Assembly (NCBI GenBank): GCA_019217005.1
Contig: JAHBNG010000124.1
Coordinates: 1 to 44,985, forward strand
Direction of reading: 5' to 3'
From: Chloroflexi bacterium TSY
GTDB lineage: Bacteria > Chloroflexota > Anaerolineae > Caldilineales > Caldilineaceae
DNA length: 44,985 nt
In this document: in pieces, positions 34,947-44,559 of the stretch
Position numbering within the stretch: the stretch's first letter is position 1
Layout of the letters: every line of letters begins with the position of its first letter
The notes under the pieces: model-generated
Told to the model about the DNA's origin: nothing
The model's input: only the letters and a program-made list of their open reading frames with translations
The model's database searches: none
Program-made: the position numbers and the translations under genes

Positions 34947-35539
34947 AACTGCTTTACTACTTTGGCTGGTACACCAACGGCAACGGTGCGAGGTGGGATA
35001 TCTTTGTTGATGACTGCGCCTGCCCCAATCACTGCGTAGTCACCAATGGTTACACCAGGTAAGATTGTAACATTCGCACCTATCCAGACGCGCCGTCCAA
35101 TGGTTACTTTTTTGAATGCGGGTTCAAGATTTTCATCATAATAATCGTGATCGGTGGTTGTTATGAGACTTCCTGGTCCAATCTGCGTTTCTTCGCCAAT
35201 CTCTATGCCGCCATGTCCAAAGAGCTTGGAAAAACTATTCAATGCGGCCCGATCACCAATGATGATGCGACCTTGATTGCCAGCACGCATATAGACACCA
35301 TCTTGAAATAGACATGCTTTACCGATTTCGACGTTTGCTACATTGACGATCTCAACCCAACGGCCAACAATTGTGCCCTTCCCCACACACCGTCTCAAAT
35401 ATCGATATTTGACCGTAGTCCAAGCAACATGGAGCAAGCGCGGAAACTCTAACGGATCCGTCCGCAAAATTTTGCCAATGTAATCCATTTTGCGGATATG
35501 AACGATCCGATCAGGAGACGGTTGTGGCTGGACAGTCAT
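34943..35539 (-). CDS. Hexapeptide-repeat acetyltransferase (left-handed beta-helix)
   Basis: 198 residues. From about residue 60 the sequence runs in hexapeptide turns ([LIV]-G-x4), e.g. IEIGEETQIGPGSLI, VTIGRRVWIGANVTILPGVTIGDYAVIGAGAVI, with a TTTDHDYYDE loop that carries the catalytic His, and ends VAVGVPAKVVKQL. This is the WbbJ/maltose O-acetyltransferase type that acetylates sugars using acetyl-CoA. A basic N-terminal part of about 50 residues may bind membrane or substrate. One-base overlap (TAATG) with the upstream GT4 gene indicates tight coupling. Confidence 0.9.
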   Translation of the reverse strand: MTVQPQPSPDRIVHIRKMDYIGKILRTDPLEFPRLLHVAWTTVKYRYLRRCVGKGTIVGRWVEIVNVANVEIGKACLFQDGVYMRAGNQGRIIIGDRAALNSFSKLFGHGGIEIGEETQIGPGSLITTTDHDYYDENLEPAFKKVTIGRRVWIGANVTILPGVTIGDYAVIGAGAVINKDIPPRTVAVGVPAKVVKQL

Positions 35540-36786
35540 TAGTCTCCTATTCCCGAAACTGTGTGTTCATGTAACGACCAGACACGATCTTCCGTTTGAT
35601 AGGCGCGAATCACCTGTTCGTAAATCGCCTCGTGCTGTTTTGCACAGGTATCGATAAAATATTCTTCGACTCGCTTGCGGCAAATATCGTCCATGCGGCG
35701 TTGCGCATGATCATCTTTAAGCAAAGCAAGAACGCGCTCAGTAAATAATGGCAAATTATCAAGCGGGATCAAATGACCAGTCTCGTTATCTGTCAGAAAA
35801 TCGGTCTGTCCACCGTGATCATAACAGATCACGGGAAGCCCACAGGCCATTGCTTCCAAAAAGACCAATCCAAAGCCTTCATGTTGGCTCGTGGAAACGT
35901 ATAGATCGCACATGTGCAAGAGACGCATCTTTTCGTCGTCATCGATGAATCCTAAAAAATGAACACGATCCGTTACCTGCATCTCGGCCGCTAATGTTCT
36001 TAAATGTTCTTCCTGCGGTCCAGATCCGACGATTAATAAGTGCACTGGTGTGGGATGATCATGGATCTCATGGAGCATTGTGATCAGCTGATCAATGTTT
36101 TTTCGTGAGACGAGACGTCCAATGGTTATCAAGAGCTTATCTTCTTGGCAAAATCCATAATCTGCACGAGATGCTTTTTCCGGGTTGGGGCGACGAATTG
36201 CAAGCGGAATACGAATTGCATCAATGTTTGGACTGTAGTGTTGATGCATGTTTTGCAATGTATCTATTGACTGCCCCAAAACAACATCAGCCTGACGCAG
36301 TAAATACCGGATGAAAGGGCGGAACAGCGCATGACGGTGTGGGGAAAAAAATTTGCTTGGATCGTAAAGATCCCCACCATGCAGCGACAAGACGTTTGGG
36401 ATCTGGGCACGACGCGCCAATGTATGTCCCACGGGTCCTGTTGGAACGACAAAGTGTGTATTGATGATATCGAATTTTTGTGTCTCTAGGAGTTTTTTAC
36501 CTAGACGGATACCCGTTGGAATAAAGGCCAACAGGGAACTCATTGTGGCCACGGCTTCTTGCTTGCGAAAGAAAACGGGCGCGCGAAGAACGTCAACACC
36601 TCCTTCGACAATGCGCTCCGGTAACCCCAATGCCTGTGACGTTAAGACTGTTACATCATGTGTCTTGGCTAATTCTTGGGCCAAATGTGCATTGATAATT
36701 CCACCACCACCACCAAGTGGAGGATATTCATAATTGCAAAACAAGATGCGCAAGCGATCTCTTGTTTGGTTCCTCCATGCGTTCAT
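35539..36786 (-). CDS. Glycosyltransferase family 4
   Basis: 415 residues, GT-B fold. Glycine loop near the N-terminus: FCNYEYPPLGGGGGIINAHL. HGGDLYDPSKFF near residue 137. The C-domain shows TIGRLVSRKNIDQLI and the donor-binding E-x7-E stretch as EGFGLVFLEAMACGLPVI near residue 305. It is a retaining transferase probably acting on the lipid-linked repeat unit. It is first in a three-gene coupled set with the acetyltransferase and the flippase-like protein. Upstream lies the element-rich gap that separates it from the epimerase-methyltransferase gene. Confidence 0.9.
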   Translation of the reverse strand: MNAWRNQTRDRLRILFCNYEYPPLGGGGGIINAHLAQELAKTHDVTVLTSQALGLPERIVEGGVDVLRAPVFFRKQEAVATMSSLLAFIPTGIRLGKKLLETQKFDIINTHFVVPTGPVGHTLARRAQIPNVLSLHGGDLYDPSKFFSPHRHALFRPFIRYLLRQADVVLGQSIDTLQNMHQHYSPNIDAIRIPLAIRRPNPEKASRADYGFCQEDKLLITIGRLVSRKNIDQLITMLHEIHDHPTPVHLLIVGSGPQEEHLRTLAAEMQVTDRVHFLGFIDDDEKMRLLHMCDLYVSTSQHEGFGLVFLEAMACGLPVICYDHGGQTDFLTDNETGHLIPLDNLPLFTERVLALLKDDHAQRRMDDICRKRVEEYFIDTCAKQHEAIYEQVIRAYQTEDRVWSLHEHTVSGIGD

Positions 36787-37020
36787 CGATATTCCTACAA
36801 ATTTTATCGCTCATCAGATGAGCCAAGTTCATTCAGTCGTCGTAAAAGACTTCCTTCGCCATGTTTTTCTCGAGTGAAGCGTAGAATCGATATCGAAGTC
36901 AGTTTTTTGGCTCTTCAGGAATCCAAGGGGTTGACAAACTCGAAAATGGCTAGCGCCGGTTGAGTGGCAGAGCCGTATCGAAACCAAAGCGGGTCTACCC
37001 CCTGAGATCCGGTTGAGCCA
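36787..37020. other. Intergenic stretch with a clipped dispersed-repeat core
   Basis: No gene called. The segment 36867-36888 (TTCTCGAGTGAAGCGTAGAATC) shares its core with 42528-42550 and the centre of the family D copies. A minus-strand frame reads protein-like for about 30 codons before a stop, but there is too little to support a gene. Confidence 0.35.
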
Positions 37021-37141
37021 GTTTTTTTACAGCTACGGCAAAAGTCGGGTACAAAAAATGACCATAAGGGGTGAAATCCTAGAGCAGCCCTCTGTTTGCA
37101 TGAAAAATTTGTACCCGACTTTTGCTGCTACTGTTTTTTAC
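37021..37141. repeat. 121-bp inverted-repeat element
   Basis: The arms carry CAAAAGTCGGGTACAAA and its exact complement, with further pairing outward through CAGCTACGG and CTGCTACTG to T-rich ends; loop about 50 bases. It touches the stop codon of the methyltransferase tail (37138-37140), and so may serve as its terminator or have replaced its original end. Confidence 0.65.
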
Positions 37142-37272
37142 AAGCCCTCATCTCGGATGGCAATTCCGCCAATCTTTTTCGTGAAAATTTTATTCTTTTT
37201 TCCATAGAGCATAAATCCAATCCGAAACAACAGGGAAAGCATTGTGACGATCAAAAGTCCAATATAATTGAG

Positions 37273-38772
37273 CTTTACTTTCTGGTAAAAGAAAAGAGAT
37301 GAGGTGAGAAATGTGACAAAAAGCGGTTAGCGTTTCATCCTAAAGGTAGCGAAACCAAAAAGGAGGAAGGAATGCTAACCGCACCAGAAATAACTATAGC
37401 AGTACTGATGAATGTATTGCAAGTAACGCCGGTGGGAACAAACGTAAATGTAATGCGTCTGATGTGGGCGATGATGAATGGGTCGTTTCTGAAAAGTCGA
37501 GGAGCAATCCATAGTGGATTGAGTGAAAGCGGGTTTGAAGATGAGGAGCCCGGCGAAGCTGGTGGAGCTTTCGATATGGATCATGGGATATTGCAAGCCT
37601 GCTCTCATCGTGGCAAGAAGAAGTGGAGTGGAAAGGGGAATGGGAGGCAAAAAAGTTAGAAGGATACCGAGTGAAAAGCATAGATATCACAGGGTTCTGG
37701 CGACCGAAGCTGCAAGGGAAAGTGAACCGACTCTATAACTCAACGGCTCGTCGGGCATTGCCCGCGCTCATCTTTGGAGTGATGATAAGCTCGGGGGAGA
37801 TAGGCGGGAAACGAGTGCCACTGCTCAAGGCAATCATGAGATGCGAGGTAGGCACAAAGGAAAGTGAGTTTCGGAAAAAGCTGCTGAAAGAGACGAAGAA
37901 ATCACTGGAGTCAGACGAAGTGGCGGTGGTCGATGCCGGGTTTACAATCAGAGAAATGCTAGAAAGCGACGTCGACCGATTTGTCCTTCGGGAAGCGATT
38001 AACTGCACAGCGCGCCGCAATGAGTTACCCGAACGTAAGGAAAAAGGCAGACCACCCGAATATGGTGATATTGTGCGTCCGCTCTCTCGATGCTATAGGG
38101 AAAGCGACTCGAGGCCACAACTCCAGACTCGTTTGGTCAATTTGTCTATAGTGGTCGCCTGATTCGCTATCAAGCATGGCACAATCTCGTCCCCAGGACA
38201 ACCAAGGTGGATACAGCCAACCGCACCTATTCGATTTACGTCTTTCAGGATCCTGCTTATCACACACCTTTGGTTCTGGCGACCGTCATGGCTTTACAAG
38301 CTGAAACCATTTATCTTTTCTCTGGAGCGCTGGCCTGTTGAACATCCCCCCTTGGCTTCCAAGCAGATGATTGGCTTACATCGTCAATTTGTTCATGCCG
38401 ATGAGGCTTGCTTCCGCTTACCTGAACTGGGGCTGCTGGCTGGCAATCTTCTTTCCCATTTAGCCGCTTCTCTTCCTCCCATACCGACTGGCTACTGGGA
38501 TCGAGAGCCTCAAGCCACTCCCGGCAGGCTGCGCCGCGTTCTCTCGAGTGCTCTTTTTCCAACTCCCGACCAACTCGACCCTGACTTTCGGAAAAAGGCC
38601 TCGGTTTCACACCATTTACCTAAAGGCGTTCTCGCTCATCGCCGCCTCAATGCCGCTGCTTAAACTAGCCGAGCACTATTTTTACATTTTATCCCGTTTT
38701 TTCAGGGTGGATTCTTTTTTCCGCCCCTTTCGGTTTGCCCTTTGTCACTCAAGCCTTTACCAGAAAGTAAAG
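37273..38772 (+). mobile_element. IS-A copy 2 (1500 bp), opposite to copy 1
   Basis: Ends CTTTACTTTCTGGTAAA, flanks TTGAG at 37268-37272 and 38773-38777. It is close to copy 1 throughout but has several small deletions. It lies in the 3' end of the epimerase-methyltransferase gene. Confidence 0.93.
37372..38663 (+). pseudogene. IS-A transposase, decayed (several frameshifts)
   Basis: The first frame from the ATG behind AAGGAGGAAGG matches copy 1 for about 65 codons, then shifts; the middle part (VDAGFTIREMLESDVDRF) is readable in another frame, and the end (PPLASKQMIGLHRQF onward) in a third. Compared with copy 1, a two-base loss lies just before the RWPVE motif, and the C run at 38346-38351 has six bases, the in-frame number. 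So it cannot produce a full enzyme, but it records the ancestral state of the run that is mutated in copy 1. Confidence 0.85.
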
Positions 38773-40445
38773 TTGAGCGGATTGTCGAAAAAGACATATA
38801 GATTCAGTGGAATCGTACGAACTCTAACAAAACCACTATATTCAAGTACTTGCTGAAGAGAATATTCCGTAAATGTATTGAAGTGATCGAAATTCTGTGC
38901 GGCAGCATCAGAACCGGTTAGTGGATTTGCGCCGTTTAATCCATGAACAATTAATGTTGCGCCAGGCGACATTTTTCGCCAACAGAGCCGTAAGAAAATG
39001 ACCATCTCCTCCTTCGTTAGATGGTTCAGTTCTTGTTCGCAAATAATGACGTCGAATGGCTCCCTGGCACCCTCAAGAAAGTTCATTGCCTGAGCGACAA
39101 TGCAATTCAGTCCTTTTTGCGCCGCATATCGCACCTTTGATAGCTCTGAATCAATGCCCAAAACATTTTGATATCCTTCTTCTTGTAGAAGATGGACGAA
39201 ATAGCCAGGCCCACAGCTAATGCAAAGGATTTTGGCCTTGCGATCTTTTGGGACATAAGGAAGATAATTGGCTCGATAAAAGTGTCCAAACGAAGTATAC
39301 CCTTTCTCAACGTCATCTGGCCCCTCCCAAAACGAATCGAACTGCTCGATTTTGGCCGACAGCATCGGCCGTGTGCTGAAGGGGTGCTGGCCTGTCTTTC
39401 GTTTGCGCCACGCAAGATGCTTTTGGCGTGCGTGACTATCTCTCCCATCGTCAATTGTCAGATATCCTTGCTCTGCATACCACTCCGCTGTCTTCTCAAC
39501 GCCTTGCGCAAAGCTGATCTGTGGCTCGAATTCTAGCAGACGAACGGCTTTTTCAGACGAGAAAAGATAGCTCTTCTTGAAAAAATCCAGACGACGACGA
39601 TGTAGCGGCGGTTGGATGCCCAACGGTTGCATGATCGTTTCCATCAGGGCAGCAATATAATCAAATGGAGCGAGGGGAATCCGAATTGGGAATAATGTTG
39701 CCGTGAGTCCATTCGCAATTGTATCAATCATCTCGTCTGTCGTCAACGCATCTTTGCCCGCTAGGACGAAGACTTGACCGATTGCTTCCTCTTTTGATGC
39801 TGCCAAACGCATTCCAGCAATCAGATCATCCACATAAATTAAGTGGTGTTCATTGGTGCCTGGGCCGATTTTGAAAAACATCCCCTTCTGAATGCCCTTA
39901 AAAAGTTTGAGCAACCGATAATCACCTGGTCCATAGGTTTCAGAGATGCGAACTACGACGACAGGTAGTTTCTCCCGATAGGAAAGAACAAGCTCTTCCG
40001 CTTTTTGCTTCGTGATGCCATAGATATTCTCTGGCTGCTGTGGGGAGTCCTCATCTAACGGGACTTCTGTTGCTGTGCCATATACACCAATCGTACTGCC
40101 ATAAACCAATCTCCGGATACCCGCCTTCACACAAGCATCAAGCAAATGTTGTGTACCGCGTACATTGACATCATCGAAATGTTGCTCAGATACATTCGCC
40201 TCATGTTGTGCAGCAGCCAGATGGTAGACTAGCTCCATCCCTACAACAGCTTCGGAGATCGCTGTTTTGTCTGTGATGGACGCGCAGATCACTTCAATTC
40301 CAGCGTCCATTAACCACTGCGCATTTTTTGATTCAACATCATTGTTGGTCTGCGCAAATACCCGAACCATATCGCCATCAGCCGCAAGTTTTTGGGCAAG
40401 TCGGTAACCAATAAACCCCGTGCCTCCTGTTATCAGCACATTCAT

Positions 40446-40770
40446 TCAATATATGCCTTTACTTTACTTGACTCATCTACCACAAATGTGCGCCGTCGGC
40501 GACGTCTTTCTGAGCCTAGTGTCTCTTTACACACATTTGGAAGATGAGCGTAGTACTTATCTGAAAAGCACTGCGACAGTGCATTCTTGCTCGAAAAGAT
40601 AGTCAGACTTACAGCCACTTTTCGAACAGGTTCTTATCTTGACTTTGTACAAAATTGGCGATTTAGCTCAGAATGCCCGCTTTTGGGGCATATTTCGGCA
40701 GATTCGCCGCTGTATTTAGTAGGTCGGCTCTTGCAAAACCACAATATACAGAAAATGTACAAAGCGGAGC
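40446..40770. other. Intergenic stretch with repeats upstream of the epimerase fusion
   Basis: Contains family D copy d (40555-40634) and, from 40643 to 40765, a segment whose ends read CTTTGTACA and TGTACAAAG. No open frame resembles a gene. The promoter of the epimerase-methyltransferase gene should lie in the right part of this stretch, but no clear -35/-10 pair is seen. Confidence 0.5.
40555..40634. repeat. Dispersed repeat family D, copy d (diverged)
   Basis: Reads ACTTATCTGAAAAGC at one end, CATTCTTGCTCGAAAAG in the middle and CCACTTTTCGAACAGGTTC at the other end, the order of copy c. Several positions differ from the other copies, so it is older or from a side branch. Confidence 0.6.
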
Positions 40771-42480
40771 TTATGAAAAATTGGGGAAATAGCTCTCTAC
40801 ATCCGCTAACTCTCTGGTCTTCCGTTCCTTTGTCCAGTTTAGTTCTTGCGCCATGAGATCCGCACAAGTTTCCAGAGCCCTTTGTCCCGGATGAGAACCA
40901 GTCCCCAGATCTGTGCGCCGAAAGACGACATCGCTTAGCTTATAAGCCATTTCCTCGCGAACGGCGTGAGTAATTTCAGCCTGTAACACTGTTGAATCCC
41001 CAATCGGATTCCCCGATTGTTGGTCTCGTTGAATATAGTACAGGATACGTTGGAAGTTTGTGCCATGATTGTGAACCAATGCTTTAACCTGTTCTGGCTT
41101 TATTTTGGGCGGGCAAATAGCCTTTGCTTGAGAGACCAGATCGTCAAAACTTTCAAAATCACCGCCATAGATTGGTGTAACAGCTGTTCGACATTTCAAT
41201 TTAGTGTGGACAATCTCGCTTCGCTTCAACAAATCACGGTCCAATTTTGAACAAACAAGATCGATGGCTTTTTCTGCCATGCCGCGTGCTGTTGTAAAGC
41301 GAACACCAATCAGGCTGATGAGACCAGAGACGCCATGCTCTTCTTCATGATCGATGAGAATTGACCGTTTACCATAGCTAAGGTGAATTGCGTCAGCCTC
41401 ATTTTCCCCAAAGAGTGTCAACCCGGCATGACACATTGAGACATCGGCTAGCGTAAGTTCTAATGCTGGATTCGATGTATGGATTTCACCGATAAACTCT
41501 TCGATCTCTGAGGCAGTTAAAGTAAATTTGTTGGGATGACCATTATGTACAACATGCCAGACACCGATCAACGTGTAACCTCGCCAAGGAACAAGAAATA
41601 AGTGACGATTTCCCCTGTTGATCAAGGCATCTGGATCGTGAGTTTGTCCCTGAATTGCCAATGCACAACTATCTACGAGCTTACGTTTGACAACAAAATA
41701 GGCATCCCGTGAGAAGATAGGCTGCTTTTTCAGGTGCAGCTCTGGAGATGAAGCCAAAAGCCAAGGTCCCCAAGGCCCCGCCGCGTTTAGAACCACATGT
41801 CCACGGATCTCAAACTCATCTCCCGTTAAGCGATCATGAACAACGACTCCTTGAATCCGATCGCCCGCTCGATTCTGACAAAGCTCGACTGCTTCTGCAT
41901 AATTTACAACGTCTGCACCTGCTTCCACAGCTGATTGGATAAAGGCAAGAGAGAGTCGAGATGGGTTATACATCTGACCATCGTAGAAAAGCGCCGCGCC
42001 GGTTAGATTGTTGGAATCCAACTGAGGAAAGAGGGAAAATGTTTCCGAGCGAGATAGGATGCGACTGCGAGGAATCTTTCTTGTTGGATCTTGGATGGCG
42101 CGATTACGGTCCCACGTACAGGCATCGTAAAGCAACAGCCCTACCCGCATAACTTCTGACCCTTTTAGCCCATGACCATAGGTGGGAACAACAAAGGGCA
42201 TTGGATAAACGAGGTGGGGCGCGATACGGAGAAGAGTTGTCCGTTCAGCACTCGATTCGCGAATGCGAGCCAGATCTGCATGTTGTAAATAGCGAATACC
42301 ACCATGAACAACCTTAAAATGATTGGCCGAAGTTGCGTGCCCAAAATCACCACGTTCAAGAAGAGCAACTGACAGACCCCGCAATGCTGCATCCCACGCA
42401 GCACAAATACCAAAAATCCCACCACCAATCACAACAAGATCATATTGTTTATTCGAAAGATTGGTTGTATTGCGCTGCAT
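40771..42480 (-). CDS. FAD-dependent glycerol-3-phosphate dehydrogenase/oxidase-like protein (GlpD family)
   Basis: 569 residues. The N-terminal dinucleotide fold reads YDLVVIGGGIFGICAAWDAA, then LLERGDFGHATSANHFKVVHGGIRYL, matching the FAD-binding and the S-x(3)-K/HGGxRYL region of GlpD. VLNAAGPW near residue 237 and LIGVRFTTARGMAEKAIDL near 390 are further family marks, followed by the helical C-terminal domain. GlpD oxidises sn-glycerol-3-phosphate to dihydroxyacetone phosphate at the membrane. In a polysaccharide cluster it could instead act on a glycerol-phosphate-like side group. First gene of the right-hand minus block after the IS110 remnant; start is the ATG behind a weak site. Confidence 0.85.
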   Translation of the reverse strand: MQRNTTNLSNKQYDLVVIGGGIFGICAAWDAALRGLSVALLERGDFGHATSANHFKVVHGGIRYLQHADLARIRESSAERTTLLRIAPHLVYPMPFVVPTYGHGLKGSEVMRVGLLLYDACTWDRNRAIQDPTRKIPRSRILSRSETFSLFPQLDSNNLTGAALFYDGQMYNPSRLSLAFIQSAVEAGADVVNYAEAVELCQNRAGDRIQGVVVHDRLTGDEFEIRGHVVLNAAGPWGPWLLASSPELHLKKQPIFSRDAYFVVKRKLVDSCALAIQGQTHDPDALINRGNRHLFLVPWRGYTLIGVWHVVHNGHPNKFTLTASEIEEFIGEIHTSNPALELTLADVSMCHAGLTLFGENEADAIHLSYGKRSILIDHEEEHGVSGLISLIGVRFTTARGMAEKAIDLVCSKLDRDLLKRSEIVHTKLKCRTAVTPIYGGDFESFDDLVSQAKAICPPKIKPEQVKALVHNHGTNFQRILYYIQRDQQSGNPIGDSTVLQAEITHAVREEMAYKLSDVVFRRTDLGTGSHPGQRALETCADLMAQELNWTKERKTRELADVESYFPNFS

Positions 42481-42511
42481 AAATTAAAGTTCGGTTTAAC
42501 CAATTATCAGT

Positions 42512-42565
42512 AGACCGCAATCGTGTCATTCTCGAGTGGAGCGAAGAATCTAATGATTGCGGTCT
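42512..42565. terminator. Hairpin with dispersed-repeat core upstream of the GlpD-like gene
   Basis: AGACCGCAATC pairs with GATTGCGGTCT; the loop holds ATTCTCGAGTGGAGCGAAGAAT, itself able to pair. The next bases form a second stem (CTGCCCT/AGGGCAG around a run of seven A). Such hairpins often end transcription; the same core motif occurs at 36867-36888. It may also mark the outer edge of the IS110 remnant. Confidence 0.5.
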
Positions 42566-42706
42566 GCCCTGAAAAAAAGGGCAGCAAGAGAAGAGAGAGA
42601 GGGGTTAAAGGCCGCGTTGAATAAGAAGCGGGTCCAAGTTGACCCGCCAGAGTGGGTGGCGTCGTTGCCTGTGCCCAACGCAAATCAGTTGTAGTGAGCA
42701 CCGTAC

Positions 42707-43922
42707 TTAGGCGGTCGGTGCCAAGAAAACCTTGAAGCCGAGGGACTCGAGGGTTTTGAGTGCGCCGGCTTGTGCATGCTCCTTGCGTCGTTTGAGAAAG
42801 AAGTCGCCGCCGAGTTCTTCAAAGACGGCATCGGGCTTGTCGATGAGATGATAGACGATGGTCAAGATGGAATGGGCCACGGCAATAGCTGCCCGCTTGG
42901 CTCCGCGTCGTGCCTTGAGACGGTGGAACTGTGCGGCGAGATAGGTGTCCTTGGTGCGAGAGGCGGCCCGCCGCTTCAACGAGGGCGGTGACTAACCATT
43001 TCTGGCTCTTCGTCGGCGACCACTCTTGCGTTTGCCCGCCGATTCGTTGTTGCCAGGACAGACACAAGCCCAGGAGGCCAGTTTCTTAGCTGAGGGCCAG
43101 CTTTCGACCGAGGGACCGATCTCCGCCAGAATTATCTCGGCGACGACTCGCCCCACACCGGGAATGGCATCTAGGCGTGCGATGAGGTCAGCATGCGGAG
43201 AGGACCCCAATCTGTTGATTGAGGGCATCAATGCGTACATTCAGGTGATCGAGATGATGCAGAACTTTGCAGCATAAAACGATGATGAGGACGGACCAGT
43301 CCCGTCAACGCATCAACCAACTGGGGAATCTTGGCCCGCAGCCGCTTTTGTGCCAAGTCAGCCATGGCTTCTGGGTCCATCTCATCTGCAATCAGGGCCT
43401 CGATCATCTGGCGTGCCGATACACCTTGACAGACCACCGATCCCAACTTGACGTTGGCATCTTCCAACACCTTATGCAGGCGATTGACTGCCGCACTCTT
43501 TCTTGCAAGAGACGCGTCCGATAGCGTCAGGTCTCGCAAGTCCCTTTGCTCCACATCTGGAATGAAACTGCGCTCCAGCAGTCCATAACTCATCAGTTTC
43601 GTGATCCAGGCCGCATCGCTCTCATCCGTCTTGCGACCAGGCACCTGTGCCAGATGGGCATTCACAATCCAGACCTCAAAATGCTCATGCAACACATTGT
43701 AGATCGGTTTCCAATACACTGTACTTCCATCGCCACATGCGTGATCCCATACGACGACAGCCACGACCTCAACCCCTCCAACTCGACCGTCGTTGTCCCA
43801 AATCGCTTGCGCACCTGCTCCATCCTCCCTGATTCATCTACCACACACGCCACTACCATCCGCTTGTGAACATCCAGGCCGCTGCACTTCGGAAACATCA
43901 CTTCCATCTTCTTTCCTTTCAC
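42707..43922 (-). pseudogene. IS110-family (DEDD) transposase with several frameshifts
   Basis: All parts of an IS110 transposase are present in order but in different frames: GLDVHKRMVVACVVDE and THVAME (RuvC-like DEDD half), VYWKPIYNVLHEHFEVWIVNA, GRKTDESDAAWI, the connector LVRPHHRFM, then LDAIPGVGRVVAEIILAEIG (helix-hairpin-helix of the serine-dependent half), WACVCPGNNESAGKRKSGR and finally AAQFHRLKARRGAKRAAIAVAHS. At least three frameshifts separate them, so no active enzyme can be made. IS110 enzymes use an RNA from their own non-coding end to choose target and donor. Confidence 0.88.
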
Positions 43923-44083
43923 AGCCGCTTATATGCCGATTGTGAGCACAGTCTGCCGTTCTGCGTGTTTCGTCCGAGGAACGTCCACATCCTCGTGGTG
44001 CGTCGGTGCCCACCCATCCCACGACCCGGCTGCCACCCACACATTTTCATCCCCTGTTGTTTCACCGCATGTTTATCTACTGA
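43923..44083 (-). ncRNA. Candidate IS110 bridge RNA region upstream of the transposase
   Basis: About 160 bases without a gene lie between the transposase start and the flanking gene, on the side where IS110-group elements encode their bridge RNA. The stretch contains stem-forming segments, e.g. CCGAGGAACGTCCACATCC followed by TCGTGG/CCACGA-type pairings, and is richer in GC than its flanks. No covariation or expression evidence is available; the call rests on position and family knowledge. Confidence 0.4.
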
Positions 44084-44553
44084 TTATGAATTTTCGCCCG
44101 TTATGACACCCAAAGTCTGGCGGACAGCATAGATTGGCTTGCCTTGCGTTTCATGATATGTGCGGACCATGGCTTCACCCAGCAACCCCATGATGATGAG
44201 CTGAACACCTATCATGATTAACAGCGCGGCCAATATGACAAGCGGCCGGTTACCAATGGCCTGGTTAAAAAAGAGTCGGATCGTTGTCAGATATGCACCA
44301 AGGATCGAACCAGTTGTTAATGTTGTCAACCCAAGAAGACCAAAGATTTGAATAGGACGTGTTGCATAGTATATAGCTCGCGCAAAATTTCTACACTGCC
44401 GTCGCGGCTTCCATCATCAACAAAAAAAACTTCGCATGACCTCTCCCAACGATCTAAAAGGAGGCACAAGCGTTCATAGAGGAGATGTAAGCTCTCGGCT
44501 TCATTGTAAATCGGTATAACAATTGAGACGTCAATATGGTGCGTGTCCATCAT
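44084..44553 (-). pseudogene. GT2 glycosyltransferase (DPM1/ArnC-like) with internal deletion
   Basis: The N-terminal 65 residues are a normal GT2 start: VSIVIPIYNEAESLHLLYERL and EVFFVDDGSRDGSVEILREL. After LYTMQH the frame breaks and the sequence jumps to the membrane tail (RPIQIFGLLGLTTLTTGS, then LVILAALLIMIGVQLIIMGLLGE), in a second frame up to the natural end. About 190 residues with the DxD and acceptor motifs are missing. It cannot catalyse transfer. Lies seven bases behind the sugar-phosphate transferase in one operon, and is next to the IS110 remnant, which may have been involved in the deletion. Confidence 0.8.
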
Positions 44554-44559
44554 ATAGGG

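Larger units (their letters stand above)
37138..40445 (-). pseudogene. NAD-dependent epimerase fused to a class I methyltransferase, split by IS-A copy 2
   Basis: The intact part (40445-38773) encodes an SDR epimerase/dehydratase (NVLITGGTGFIGYRLAQKL, YGSTIGVYG, catalytic YGITKQK near residue 144) up to about residue 330, then a SAM-dependent methyltransferase (ILCISCGPGYFVHLL, then VLGIDSE). At codon 555 the IS enters after DNPLN. On its far side (37272-37138) the frame goes on as YIGLLIVTMLSLLFRIGF and ends IGGIAIRDEGL, so one TTGAG copy plus the IS removed gives a 600-residue protein. As it stands, six foreign residues precede a stop. The fusion suggests that the methyl group is added to a sugar or polyketide-like moiety made by the epimerase, or that it methylates the glycan end. 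Confidence 0.88.
42566..44083 (-). mobile_element. IS110-type insertion sequence, decayed (approximate limits)
   Basis: Limits are estimated: the right limit is the natural stop of the GT2 gene, the left one the hairpins downstream of the transposase frame (including GCGGGTC/GACCCGC at 42629-42648). IS110 elements lack terminal inverted repeats and usually show no target duplication, so exact ends cannot be read. It contains a broken DEDD transposase and a non-coding lead of about 160 bases. Confidence 0.6.

Noticed and set aside
36787..37020. Protein-like minus-strand frame as a small gene or gene remnant
   Set aside because: Part of it coincides with the dispersed CTCGAG repeat core, it contains an internal stop, and no family can be recognised.
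5874..38772. IS-A copies 1 and 2 as the ends of a 33-kb composite transposon or an invertible segment
   Set aside because: Each copy has its own matching 5-base flanks (ATAGA/ATAGA and TTGAG/TTGAG). A composite transposition or an inversion through the copies would leave mixed or outer-only duplications.
40643..40765. Segment bounded by CTTTGTACA and TGTACAAAG as another miniature element
   Set aside because: Only about nine end bases pair, no target duplication is visible and no second copy was found in the window.
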